A stretch of DNA of 64,000 nt, taken from contig CM022373.1 in assembly GCA_011800155.1 (NCBI GenBank), positions 2,790,001 to 2,854,000 on the forward strand, written 5' to 3'. The translations under genes were made by a program, and so were the position numbers. The DNA comes from Flammulina velutipes (lineage: Eukaryota; Basidiomycota; Agaricomycetes; Agaricales; Physalacriaceae). The notes under the pieces are model-generated. The model was not told the origin of the DNA. It worked only from the letters and a program-made list of their open reading frames with translations, and searched no databases. Shown piece after piece: positions 40,940 to 51,180 of this stretch (the stretch's first letter is position 1; each line of letters starts with the position of its first letter).

Positions 40940-42396
40940 TGGTCGTGTGTGTTGGCGCGAGCCGTATGAATATGTGGTGAGTCCAATTCGTGTTCCCGTG
41001 GTGCAGAGAATCTCGGTACGCCTTTCTTATGCGTCGGAATTGCTATTGTCCGTTCCGAGTTAGGGTCCCTGAGAGTAATGGTTTGTTTTCCGTCGATGTA
41101 GTTCCTTGTAACACTTTCGGTAAGTACGCCGAAAGGTCGTCCTAGTAGAATGTCGTAGGCGACTCCTCGTAGAACGTGGACTTGCAAGAATATCGTAAGG
41201 TCGTTTCCGATAGTGAAAGGTACGTTCCGGCAAACCCCCAGTGCAGACTCAACACCTTTGTTGGCAGACTGGACTTGAATTCGTGTTGAGGTGTCCAATG
41301 GCAGTCCGACGTGCTCCCACACTTCTTCTGACATTGCCACTAGTTGCGCCCCTTCGTCCAAGATTGCTTCCACCTCGTACTTGTGATCGATCACCGGAGT
41401 GATCGCGCGTAAAGCCAGACTTTCCGCGCCGACGATCACCCCTTGGTCCGCGAGTGATTGATAGAATGCGTCGATCAATTCCCCCGCTTCCACGGATTCC
41501 AAGTTTTCCTCCGAGAGCGGTTCCTCGTCATCGTCCTCGATGGCGAGCATTCCCGTTTGCGCCACATCTTGTAATATCCTCCGGTTTGATACCACTTCCT
41601 TGATGCGTTTCCTAATCTCCGGTGCTACGGCCAGTAAGTCTTTGTTCGACAAAGTGGACGATCCTCCTAGTATAGTGTCGAAGACCCTATCGCTAGATTC
41701 CTTTTCGTTCAGGCCCGGTCCTAATTGGGTACGATATTGTTGATCGTCGGCCCGAAAAGGGTTCCTTGATCCGATCTGCGGATTTCCTTTTTGCTGAACC
41801 TGTTGTGGCTTAGGTGCTGATGGAGCGGCAGTGACGGTAGGCTTCGTCTGCTGCGCTTGTTTAGGCAAGACGTATCCTGGTGGAAGGTTCGGTCCGGGCG
41901 CTGCATCGTGAGCTGCCTTGGGGTCCACCCCAAATGGAGGTTTCTTCCACGTCGTCTTTGGTATCTCTACTCCTCGAAATGCCATTCGTTTGCCTGGCGG
42001 CATTGGCGGTCCTTTGTAGTTGTTTCCCGGCCCCGTGTTTTCCTTCTGGTTAAGGTTCAACGTAGCGTTCCAAAACTGTTCAGGTTGTTCGGTGATAATC
42101 TCGTTGCTGAGAAAGGTGGAGGAAGGCGGTATCCTCGATCCTCCTCCCCCTGGTCGAGTCACTTCCAGTAGGAAAGCCTTCCCTTCTGGTTGTCCCGTTG
42201 GTTTGAGATGCGGATTTTTCAGGTTCCACTGCACGATACGGTCGTACAGCGATCCTTCTCCCTTGGGAAGTCCCTGGATCCGTCCCATAACGTGGTCCTT
42301 CCACCTGGAGAGATCAAGACTACTTTGTCTTCGACCGCTTTCCGATGTACTGGACAAACGTTCCAGCTCCTGCATTCGGTTCCTCCGCAGAAACAT
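40936..42396 (-). CDS. Gypsy-2 protease region
   Basis: 486 codons from an ATG at 42396 that lies inside the end of gag in another frame. The first 60 residues overlap the Gag knuckle region. A Pro/Gln-rich linker follows. The aspartic protease core contains VEAILDEGAQLVAM, where Glu-Gly replaces the usual Ser/Thr-Gly after the catalytic Asp, and then YDILLGRPFGVL. DEG instead of DSG/DTG is uncommon and could reflect a divergent retropepsin. The stop overlaps the next ATG (ATGA). No nonsense codon is present. Confidence 0.75.
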   Translation of the reverse strand: MFLRRNRMQELERLSSTSESGRRQSSLDLSRWKDHVMGRIQGLPKGEGSLYDRIVQWNLKNPHLKPTGQPEGKAFLLEVTRPGGGGSRIPPSSTFLSNEIITEQPEQFWNATLNLNQKENTGPGNNYKGPPMPPGKRMAFRGVEIPKTTWKKPPFGVDPKAAHDAAPGPNLPPGYVLPKQAQQTKPTVTAAPSAPKPQQVQQKGNPQIGSRNPFRADDQQYRTQLGPGLNEKESSDRVFDTILGGSSTLSNKDLLAVAPEIRKRIKEVVSNRRILQDVAQTGMLAIEDDDEEPLSEENLESVEAGELIDAFYQSLADQGVIVGAESLALRAITPVIDHKYEVEAILDEGAQLVAMSEEVWEHVGLPLDTSTRIQVQSANKGVESALGVCRNVPFTIGNDLTIFLQVHVLRGVAYDILLGRPFGVLTESVTRNYIDGKQTITLRDPNSERTIAIPTHKKGVPRFSAPREHELDSPHIHTARANTHDQ

Positions 42397-43256
42397 CTAG
42401 GTTGGAACTGATTTCGCCTGGTTGATTCCTCGAACCTTTGCGTACTCGTGGATTTCACGTTTCCGCCGTTTGCTGGTAGGTTCCTTTGTGGTTGTGGTCC
42501 TTGAGCGTTACCTGGTCCATTCTTGTTCTGTCCCGTCGATACTCCTTGTAGAGTCAGCGCTTGTAGTACCGCTTGTACCACAGCCGCTGGTTCAAATCCT
42601 TCGATTTTGACGCTATGTTCTTTTACGCCCGCTTTCTGGTTGGCGATAAACGTAGAAGTGCCAGTGAGACAGAACTCAGATGCTGATATGAGGTCGGCGA
42701 GCTTATGAGGCCTAGTCGGAGGATGGTCTGGGAATTTGATTTCCAAGCGCCTCTTAACCATTCCTTTCAAGGCTTCTCCCAAGCCGCGCTCGAACAGGCG
42801 CGCGAGCTCGGGGTCCGAAACCGCACTCTCTTCCTTGAGAGCTAACCCAATCCTCTCGAATGTCCGCGTATATTCTCCTAGGGTGTGTAGGTCCTGAGGT
42901 GGCGCCAGATGGCGCTGGTCCGATGCGTCCTGTAAGTCCGATAATTCGTATCGTCCTTTCTCCCTTGCTCCTGGGTACTTGTTGAGCACCGCCTGTACGA
43001 AGGCGTCCCATGTTGCCTTGGTTATGACTCCTAGCGCGGATGTCACATCCTTTGCTTCTGGGATACGGCGCCAGTACTCTCGTGCTTCTGCTGGTAGATA
43101 GTACAGGGCGTACTGGATCCAGTCCGCGTCGTCCTTCTTCCCATGTTCCACACAAAGGTTTTTCACGTCTTCAAGGTAGTCCATCAGGTCTTTCGGATTT
43201 TCCGTAAAGGAGGGGGCGCTTTTGTTTCCCCTTCCCGGCATCGTTTTGTTAGACAT
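42219..43256 (-). CDS. gag: Gypsy-2 Gag
   Basis: The first in-frame ATG is at 43256 (MSNKTMPGRGN), giving 345 residues. The frame is open upstream for at least 110 codons without an ATG and with protein-like Pro/Thr-rich sequence, as in Gypsy-1. The Gag core shows YLEDVKNLCVEHGKKDDADW, YLPAEAREYWRRI, ATWDAFVQAVLNKYPGA and LGEYTRTFERIG. A cysteine segment CFCGGTECRSWNVC near the C-terminus replaces a classical CCHC knuckle and lacks the normal His spacing. It overlaps the protease frame by 178 nt. Confidence 0.8.
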   Translation of the reverse strand: MSNKTMPGRGNKSAPSFTENPKDLMDYLEDVKNLCVEHGKKDDADWIQYALYYLPAEAREYWRRIPEAKDVTSALGVITKATWDAFVQAVLNKYPGAREKGRYELSDLQDASDQRHLAPPQDLHTLGEYTRTFERIGLALKEESAVSDPELARLFERGLGEALKGMVKRRLEIKFPDHPPTRPHKLADLISASEFCLTGTSTFIANQKAGVKEHSVKIEGFEPAAVVQAVLQALTLQGVSTGQNKNGPGNAQGPQPQRNLPANGGNVKSTSTQRFEESTRRNQFQPRCFCGGTECRSWNVCPVHRKAVEDKVVLISPGGRTTLWDGSRDFPREKDRCTTVSCSGT

Positions 43257-43664
43257 GTTGGGTGTAGGTGTATTGTTGGTTGGTGGGTTGGTAGGTGTAT
43301 TGGTAGGCGCGGGGTTGTCTCCTCGGCCTTGGTTTCTGGCTTGATGCGCCAGGAATGGATTTGTAGGTGGAATTGTTGTTCCAGGTGGTCTCGCGGTCGT
43401 GGGTACCGTGAAGTCGAAGGGTTGTAAGGTGAGGGCAGTAAAGTCGATGTCCAAATCTTCTTGTACCGGAGTCAACGGGTTTACTGGCTCTCCTCTGTCC
43501 TCGGGGTCTTCGGTTGTACGAACTTTCTTCGCGAATCTACCGCTGCTCTCTCTCGGCCTCTTTCCTCCAGCCAGAGTCCGACCCTCGGTTGATTCCTAGA
43601 CTCCTTTGTCTCGCGACGACAAGGAAAGTGTTCGGAAGAACAAATGGGATCCTTGTTGTAGTAT

Positions 43665-43683
43665 CCCCTCGCGGTGGGCTCCA
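43665..43683 (-). promoter_or_regulatory. Gypsy-2 primer-binding site
   Basis: TGGAGCCCACCGCGAGGGG on the minus strand starts two bases after the 5' LTR. It differs from the Gypsy-1 site at one position only. Confidence 0.8.
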
Positions 43684-43685
43684 GA

Positions 43686-44476
43686 TATAGATCTCTTAAC
43701 GAGTCTGAGTTCGTTGTGATGTTGAGGGGACTACCCGGTGGATTCCTGCTCTTGTTCTGGCGCACCGAGGTCGCAGACCTTGGTAGGTGAAGAAGTCGGG
43801 CAGCGAGCTGTCGCAGATGACGGTTGCGCTTCCAAGTACGCGTTCGTCGAAGTACTAACGCGTGCGCGAAAGTATAGGTTCCAAAAGTCTCTCGACAGTT
43901 GCAAGGGGCTTCTGTGTTGATATTGTGGGGTGATAATTCTATATATGTGTTTCTACGACATGCTACAGTATTTATACTGTACGCTGTCGGCTTTCTCTTC
44001 CGTCTAGTTCTACGCTTAGGCCTCTCGATGCCTGCGTCATGTACCCTGATCGAGCGATCGTGCGACGATCCGGGGTTTGAGTCCGTGATGTGATTGGCGT
44101 TCCGTCGCGTCGAGTCAGACCACCTCGCGATATGACTCTTCGAGGGTGGTAATTCTCTCCGTTCCTGTCGGCTTTGGCATCCAGATTCCCGAAGGTGCCT
44201 GGGCGCCATGCATGGCGCACAGCCTTGGTGTAATCTCTTCCCATCGATCTGGATCTTCTCGTTATCGATCGTTGCAATCCATCGATTAGTTCGGTAGCTT
44301 CCGTGTTATGAAACGTCCATGCTTGTGCCGTGTGAAGTGCTGCGCCATATGTTCCTAATGCGGACGCGCCGTGGATGGCGCGTTCACACGTTCCGACCTA
44401 TATGGCGCTGGCGCCGTCGTGCGCCACACCCATGTTTAGTATCAGTTCTGCACTCAGCCCAAGTGCAGGCTGTACA
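43686..44476 (-). repeat. Gypsy-2 5' LTR (791 bp)
   Basis: Same length as the LTR at 33109-33899; I noticed only two differences. It is followed directly by the GGCC target duplication and the rest of the Plavaka exon. Confidence 0.9.
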
Positions 44477-47400
44477 GGCCAAGCAGGACCTGGACCTTCG
44501 ACAGAGGACAACAGGCGCGTAGCTCAGCTGATGGGGAGCAGATGTCGTATCCTGGCTGACGAAGACGACGAACGTCTGGAAGTTGAGGACGCCACGGCGG
44601 GGAAAGTCATTCGGATGGACTCGACATTACACGCTCGATGGGCTCAGATCTTTGAGACTCCTGTAGAGGATGGCTCGGGCGACGTGGAAATGGGAGATAA
44701 CTCAGGTGATGTGGAGATGGACGAAGCGGCGCACTCGGAGGGGAGAAAGGGAAATATCTACTCTCCGTTCGCTTCTGAGCTGGATTGGAGGGTGGCGCAG
44801 TGGGCGGTGAAGGATGGTATTGGACACAATTCTTTTGACCGGCTTCTGGATATCCCTGGAGTAAGTTTTTTGCTGTTACGCGCTTCAAAGATGCTGATTG
44901 CATTCAGGTGAGAGAGAAGCTGGGCCTCTCATATGACAACATCCGGGGACTTCACAAAATAGTCGATGAGATACCTGTGCGTGCGGGCAAGTGGAGAGTG
45001 AAGCGGTTTAGCTTTCCCGACCGCCCCGACGAGACGTTCTTATTACGGCACTGCGACGTCCTTGAGGCCATCCAGAGCCTTTGGGGAGATCCCTCATTGG
45101 CCGACCACCTGGTATACCGGCCGAAGAAGGTTTTTTCGAGCGCGCAGAAGGAGAGTAGAATTTACAACGAGATGTGGACAGGGCATTGGTGGTCATACAT
45201 TCAGGTGCGTCTCCTCTACAATTCTTTACCATCGGTGGTCGCTCATATTAAGATCCTTCCAGAAACGTATCACAAGAGGCCACACGGTTGCTCCCATTAT
45301 CATCGCCACCGATAAGACCCAGCTCACCCAATTCTCGGGAAGCAAACAGGCCTACCCGGTCTATCTCACTTTGGGCAACATCCCGAATCATCTCCGCCGT
45401 AAGCCCTCCCAGCAGGCATGTATCCTCCTGGCCTACCTGCCCGTCGACAAGCTTTCAAAAGGCAAGCTCAGCAAGCGAGAGGTCTCTGCGCGGTACCAGC
45501 GTCTCTTTCACGACGCCATGCGACACATCCTTCAGCCTTTGGTCTTGGCCGGAACTGAGGGTGTTGAGTTGACCAGCGGCGACGGTGCTGTGAGAGTGGT
45601 CCATCCCATCCTTGCGAGTTACGTCGCCGACTTCCCAGAGCAGTGCATGGTGACGTGCTCGAAGTACGGGACGTGCCCCAAGTGCCGTGTCTCTGCCTCA
45701 GAGCTTCAGAACGAGACTCCCGGGGAGCCACGCACGCAGGCTTGGACGACGGGGGTGATGAGGGAGGCTCGGCAGAATACATCTTCGTCGAGCAAGTATT
45801 TCCAGTACTGCATGAACGAAGAGGTTTCCGGCTACGTCTCCCGGCCTTTCTGGGAAGATCTTCCCTTCACGGACATTCACCTGAGCATCACCCCAGATGT
45901 TCTGCATCAGCTATACCAAGGAGTGCTCAAGCACCTGATAGAGTGGTGCCAGACACTTTTGACGAAGGAGGAACTCGACGCACGCATTCGTCGCTTGCCC
46001 CATGCCCTCGGACTTCGCCACTTCAAGAACGGGATCAGTGCTCTGTCACAAATCAGCGGTTCAGAACGCAAGAACATGGCAAAAATCCTACTCGGCTGTC
46101 TCGTCGGCACAAGCATGAATAACCAGGGGCTCACTGCATGCCGCGCTATCCTCGACTTCATTTATCTGGCCCAATACACCACCCATGACGAAACCACACT
46201 TGGCTATATGACAGACGCCCTCCGACTTTGGCACGCGAACAAGCAATACTTCGTTCATGTCGGTATTCGGGAAGATCTCAACATTCCCAAGTTTCATTCG
46301 CTGCTTCACTACGTCGACGCGATTCGTTTCCTAGGCGCCACCAATAACTTCAATACCGAGATGTTTGAACGTCTGCATATTGATTTTGCCAAGAAGGGAT
46401 GGAGAGCGTCGAACAAGCGAGATGAATACCCACAGATGACCCAGTGGATCTTGCGTCAGGAGAACGTCGCTATGTTCGAACGCTACGTCACATGGGTCGA
46501 TAAGCAGCGTGCGGGTAAAAAGGCATCCATATCTACCACTCCCGCCACCTCTACCACTCCTGCACTTCCCTCTTCCACTGGACCTTCGACGTCGAGAGCA
46601 CCTTTACCCACTGCCACGACGACATCGACCGCACTGCAAGCAACATTTCCAAAATCGACACCACCCACACCTGCAGCCGCCGTTTCCAGAACACCTTCGA
46701 CATCTACAACGTCGACGTCGGCTGCGGCAGCGCCAAATATGTCTGCAGCGAAAGAGAAGATTCAAATCCCGAAGTATCCTACCGCACCCAACAAGTCTGT
46801 CGCCCTCATCGAGCGACAGCACTGCGTACCCAAATTCTCTGCTCATCTGAAGGAGTATCTCAATCTTCTGAGTTCTCGATCCCGAACACAAGCAGCAGCG
46901 GCGCAATATTTTTCCCTCCCATTTGCTGGCCTCGACGTATATTATTCATTCAAATTTAGCCTGGAGGGACTCGATGAGTTGGACCGTGAGGAGCAGGATG
47001 TCGTGAAGGCTACGCCTCTTGGAGCTGGGCGGTTCGACACTGTTATCGTACTTACCGGAGACGAGGCTGAGAGCACGGGTCTTGACGGCAAGTCGTGTTT
47101 TTGTGTTTTGATTATTTTTGCTAACTTATTCTCCAGGTACACATGTGGGACGTGTTCGCGTGATATTCCAGCTACCAAAAGTTATCAAAGTAGGAGTTGG
47201 AGGAGCCTTCCCGGCACCACAAGTGTGGCCAAAAGGACCAGTGGCATACATTCAGTGGTTCAAGCCTGCTACCCTTCCGACAGGGAGTCGCAATACCCAC
47301 AATATGCCATCCGTCGAACGTGCATATCTTGCAGATCGGGAGACGCCTGCCTGGTCGATTGTTCCATTGTCCAATATTCGACAAAGTTGCATGTTGTTTC

Positions 47401-47525
47401 CAAACTTCCGGAAGTGTCAGCGGGAGGTCTGGGATACGGATGAGGATATTTTGGATGTCACGGACCACTTTTTTCTCAATAACTGGTTGAGTCTCTATAC
47501 CTACAAGACAGTGTATAAGGTTTAA

Positions 47526-48060
47526 CCCTTTTAAAGACATTGAATTAATTTGAAACTGCTGTGTGTAATACAATACCTTCTAATCACCTTGAGGTGATTC
47601 AAGATAGATGTCTTGTAGCTTATGACCTAAAGGAGAATGAAAGCACTTCAAAGGCATTGTTTTCTATCATTTTGCTTTGATGTGCTTTTAGATAGCTAGT
47701 TTGAACATCCCTGCTTCTAGATGCTATAATATGTTTTAAGATGTCTTTAGAGCTTTTATTCTGGTGTTTCCATGTCTGAGCTTAAAGATGATTTTACGCT
47801 AAAGTGGTTTTCCTGATGCTAAGGCTAGCAAAAAGAAAGAAAGAATCAAGCTCAGGGACTCAGCGGGACCGAAACAGACGGAAGCGAACAAGGAAAGGGA
47901 CAGGGCATCAATAGCAATCCAAAAAGGGAAGAAATTGACTCGCCTTAGATGTTTTGATGGGTGATCCATTAAACACCAGACCGGACCCCGGTAGTGTGAG
48001 AAAGAGGGACTTTAATGTCACCCTCTTTTCTTTAAACCACCACGTTCTAAAAAGTTGAAC
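47526..48060. other. Intergenic, A+T-rich, no gene seen
   Basis: 3' flank of the Plavaka gene and promoter side of the Cys-cluster gene. GGTAGTGTGAG at about 47990 could be an element end of the TAGTG type, but no inverse partner was confirmed. Confidence 0.4.
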
Positions 48061-50053
48061 ATGTCTGCACCCGCCTCGCCCTCGCCACTGCCACCCGTCG
48101 CTGTCTCCTCGATCCCCAAAGCTGCCACTACGATGTTGCCCGCGCCTGAACCGCCCGCCGCTATGTCACCCGCGCCAGAGCCAACTGCCGCTATGTCGCC
48201 TGCTCCTGGTTCTCCTCCTGCAGAACCGACCACGGAACCTGGAACGACGACACCTCTATTCCTGCCGGCACAACCTGAGGCAAGCTCGCCGCAGCCGGAG
48301 GAACGAGCACCTACGCCGCCACCCAAGTCGCCAACTCCACCAGTCAGCCCAGCAGCGGCGCCAATGTCTCCAAGTGTGTTGGACAAGACGGAGTCAGGCA
48401 TGACAACGTCGGATGACGCGTCGGCGACGCGTCAACCAAGTCCAGCACGCGTGGAAACTTGGTCAAGCTACGAGGCAGGAAAGACGACGACCTTAGGCCT
48501 GGACTACGCGTCCACGGATGAGGACGAGGACGAAGACGAGGACGAGAAGGTCGACCAGTTGATGAGTACCTCCTCGCCGGAACCAGCTGGAGGAAAGGCG
48601 AAGGGATCTACGGGAGGTGAACCTCCTGCAGATCCAGATCGCGACGATGGTCTCACCGCCATCGAGATCGACTTTGCAAGGGCAATGCCCCCACCTGTCC
48701 CGCAGTCGCCACCGAGGCTACCACTCTGTCTGGGCTCGCCGCCCTCGATGACGGGATCGCTCTTTGGGCCCTCATGGTTCCCAGAACCAATTCCACCACC
48801 ATCGCCGCAGCCCTGGCTGCAACCGACCCCACCAACGACGACCCCGCCCCCTGCATCTCCTTCTGTCGCTGGGACACCTCCAGCTGCAACAGAGATACCG
48901 CCGGCGGGACCGCCACTCATGATACCGCCCTCTTTCTGGTTGCCCCCAACGACGACTCCACCAAGAATGGCGACACCTCCAGAACCAGCACCAACGTCCC
49001 CGATCCCAACGGCGTCAACGACGAAACCCAAGTCGGCGTCGAAGAAACGGAAACTGGAAAGGCCAACTCAGGGGGACTCACCAAAGAAGAGGACTTGGGG
49101 ACCAGCAATCCTCAAGACACCTGCCTGGGTGCCGGTATCGAAGAAGAGGAAGGAGATGGAAGTCGAGGAAGAACAGGAAGAGGATGACTCCGAGGAGTCA
49201 AAACAGCCCAGTCCTCCGAAGAAGCGGAGAAGACTGACGAAGACAAGGCCAGAGGTGGCCAAAACCAAGGTTAGTTTGTCCCACTTGGATAAACCAAGTG
49301 GATAGGACTAACCAACACTCTAGAGGCAACCAACGGCTGAGGAAGCAGCCCTCGCCGCTCAACGAGCGGCTCGAGCAGAGGCCCGTGAGGCCAAGAAAAA
49401 CCAGTTGGCCGCCTCAACGTCGGCCCCGCCTGCAAGTCGGGCTCGGGTAGCCAAACCCGCCTCACAGCCAGAGGCGTCGTCCTCAAAAAGGAAACTGGAT
49501 GACGGCAATGCAGAGCCGCCAAAGAAGAAGCGAAAACCAAGGATGGTCGCCGTCAACCCTACCGGGCGTAAGCCCATGCTCCCCGCGCGTGACAAAGACG
49601 ACCCTTTCCACAGCCAGCAGATCCTGTGCAGGAGATGCTTCAAGAAAGGCATACACTGCAAGTTCGAAGGCTCGAACAAATCTTGCCTGGAATGCGCATA
49701 TGTGAAGAAGGGTTGCTTGAAGCTGGATCCCGGGAATCCCTAAGGACGAGGCCCAACTTCGCGTCGACGAGCTCGAGAAGGAGTTGGCAGCGGTAACGAC
49801 CAGACTGACGACGCTCAAAGAAACCGTCAGGCTGTCGGAGGCGGTTATCCCCAACCTCGAGGCAGCCCTCTCCATCATCTTGACTGGTGGAGACACGTCG
49901 GAGATCCTGCGCAAGTTGGAGCGCGGGAACCACGATTATGAGGACAGCGACGAGGATGACGACGAGGAGATGGAAGACCCGAAAGGGAAAGGAAAGGCGA
50001 AGGCCCCCGCTGAGAAGAAGGGGAAAGGTAAAGGAAAAGGCAAGGAGAAGTAG
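48061..50053 (+). pseudogene. Pro-rich protein with Cys-cluster, unknown, frameshifted
   Basis: Exon 1 48061-49269 and exon 2 from 49324 join in frame (KTK-RQPTAEEAALAAQRAA). The protein is extremely rich in Pro, Ser and Thr with acidic (DEDEDEDE) and nuclear-signal-like (KKRKLER, KKRRRLTK) stretches. Near the end lies a six-cysteine patch CRRCFKKGIHCKFEG...CLECAYVKKGC, similar in layout to small Zn-binding or Zn2Cys6-like clusters. The stop at 49743 comes from one extra base. In the next frame a coiled coil continues (DEAQLRVDELEKELAAV) and ends in a Lys/Gly-rich tail at 50053. It is likely cargo of a neighbouring retroelement, but this is inference. Confidence 0.55.
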
Positions 50054-50387
50054 GAACTTGGGCAGGCCCAAGTTCCATTGGACTCTAAATACAACGAACT
50101 AGACGTTTTACGTATTCATGGGACTAAGTACGACAGAGTATGGAATGTGTACGTACTGTAGCTTTCTTTGGGTGTTGGAGTCGACTCTTTTCCTTGGGCC
50201 TTTGGGCAAAAATTATATATATATGGCTTTAATATATAGATAAATGGCTCATAAAATCTTGGATAAAAGCAAGACTGGGAATGCGAAACCGCTAAGTCGT
50301 CGGGCATCCAAGAAAACATGAGGAAGGCAAGAAAATAGGCTGCGCCACACAAGGAATTGGCACCCGACCCGATAGCGGGTCGGGAGG
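50054..50387. other. 3' flank of the Cys-cluster gene
   Basis: No gene. An extended palindrome (CCCGACCCGATAGCGGGTCGGG, 50362-50384) of the dispersed type sits at the junction with the repeat arm. A TATATATATATGG stretch is at about 50214. Confidence 0.4.
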
Positions 50388-51180
50388 TGTATGGACGACC
50401 TACAAGTGGTTCCAGGTTACCCCCAAGCGAGGGCAAAGTGCTGCTCCCTTTTTGGTGCTTTTTGATGGATTTTCAATAATGTTCTGCTTGTTTCTCAGCC
50501 AAATCTTCGTGTTTTTACTTGGTTCTTTGTGCTGCACACATCCATTTTTCAATAGGAAGACATCTAAAGCAACCCCAGGTTGATCCGAGGTATGTGCTCC
50601 TCGATTAAAAATGCGCCACACATCGTTTTATTATTGGTTTCAGTAGCTGCCACACTCCCATTCATGTTTCTGATAGTTAGAAAGAATTTTATTTTTCAAC
50701 CTACAATCATCCCTCCCATACCCTCCTCATACCCTGGCAATAGCCCAGTATTTATCCTGGTGCCACAATTGTAGCCTGCCCCCAATCCCCCTGCCCTCAT
50801 TCCCCATCCCCTCCCCCATCAATCCCATCAGTTCCCATCAAACCCTAGGTCCGGATTTTCCTGGTGCCACAATTCCTATCCCCATCCCCCATCCCCCTGG
50901 GCAATCAATGACATCAGTACCCATCAATCCCTAGGTCCGGATTTATGTGTGGCCACATTTCCCCATTCCCTGCTCCCCCTCCCCCTGCCCATCAATCCCT
51001 ACATGCTCTCATCAATTCCTATCCATATTTGGGACCTATCCCGCCCCATTCCAGCCCGCCCCCTGCCGGCCAGCCAGCCATATTAGCCTGCCAAAATGGC
51101 CTAATTAATAAGAGCTGGCAACTAGTTATTTGGCCCCGCCACTATCACCTATTAACTAGTTATCTGTATAGCATAGAGTG
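50388..51180. mobile_element. Single arm of the foldback element family
   Basis: It matches the right arm of the foldback element (54687-55541) over its whole length, including three TCAATCCCTAGGTCCGGATTT-type repeats and the end CTGTATAGCATAGAGTG. The second arm and centre are missing. Its end provides the last codons and stop of the neighbouring minus-strand gene. Confidence 0.75.

Larger units (their letters stand above)
33109..44476 (-). mobile_element. Gypsy-2: complete 11.4-kb LTR retrotransposon with antisense cargo genes
   Basis: Read on the minus strand: 5' LTR 44476-43686, primer-binding site, gag, protease, a short linking frame, pol (intact), then a 3.4-kb region with two plus-strand genes, polypurine tract and 3' LTR 33899-33109. 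Both LTRs are 791 bp, and I noticed only two differences (around 33802 and 33831). It is flanked by a 4-bp duplication. The intact pol and near-identical LTRs indicate a young insertion. Gag and Pol relate to Gypsy-1 at the family level, and the primer-binding sites are shared. Confidence 0.92.
32745..47525 (+). pseudogene. Plavaka-type (CACTA-related) transposase, split by Gypsy-2
   Basis: Coding pieces: 32745-33108, 44481-44860, 44908-45204, 45263-47087 and 47137-47525, total 3,255 nt (1,084 residues), once the retrotransposon and one 4-bp duplication are left out. The frame closes perfectly. The N-terminus has a C2H2-like finger (CSNPACDRIFPTEQGMKSHL) and an acidic linker. The core shows FPDRPDETFLLRHCD, WWSYIQ, VAPIIIATDKTQL, CPKCRV and ITPDVLHQLYQGVLKHL. 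The C-terminal part has KFHSLLHYVDAI, NTEMFERLHIDFAKKGWRASNKRDEYPQM and a Ser/Thr/Pro-rich insert. These match the Plavaka family of basidiomycete DNA transposons. The last intron uses a GC donor (47088). I found no terminal repeats. Apart from the insertion the gene looks intact. Confidence 0.88.

Noticed and set aside
43481..44209. 242-codon minus-strand frame spanning the Gypsy-2 5' LTR
   Set aside because: Most of it is LTR sequence also present, identically open, in the other LTR. Its end overlaps the true gag frame.
33104..44481. 5-bp target duplication for Gypsy-2
   Set aside because: Flanks are CGGCC and GGCCA, which share only GGCC. The 4-bp reading also closes the Plavaka frame.
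32275..47998. CACTAC at 32275 and GTAGTG near 47991 as Plavaka terminal repeats
   Set aside because: Only six to eight bases agree and the following bases do not match, so I could not support them as inverted repeats.
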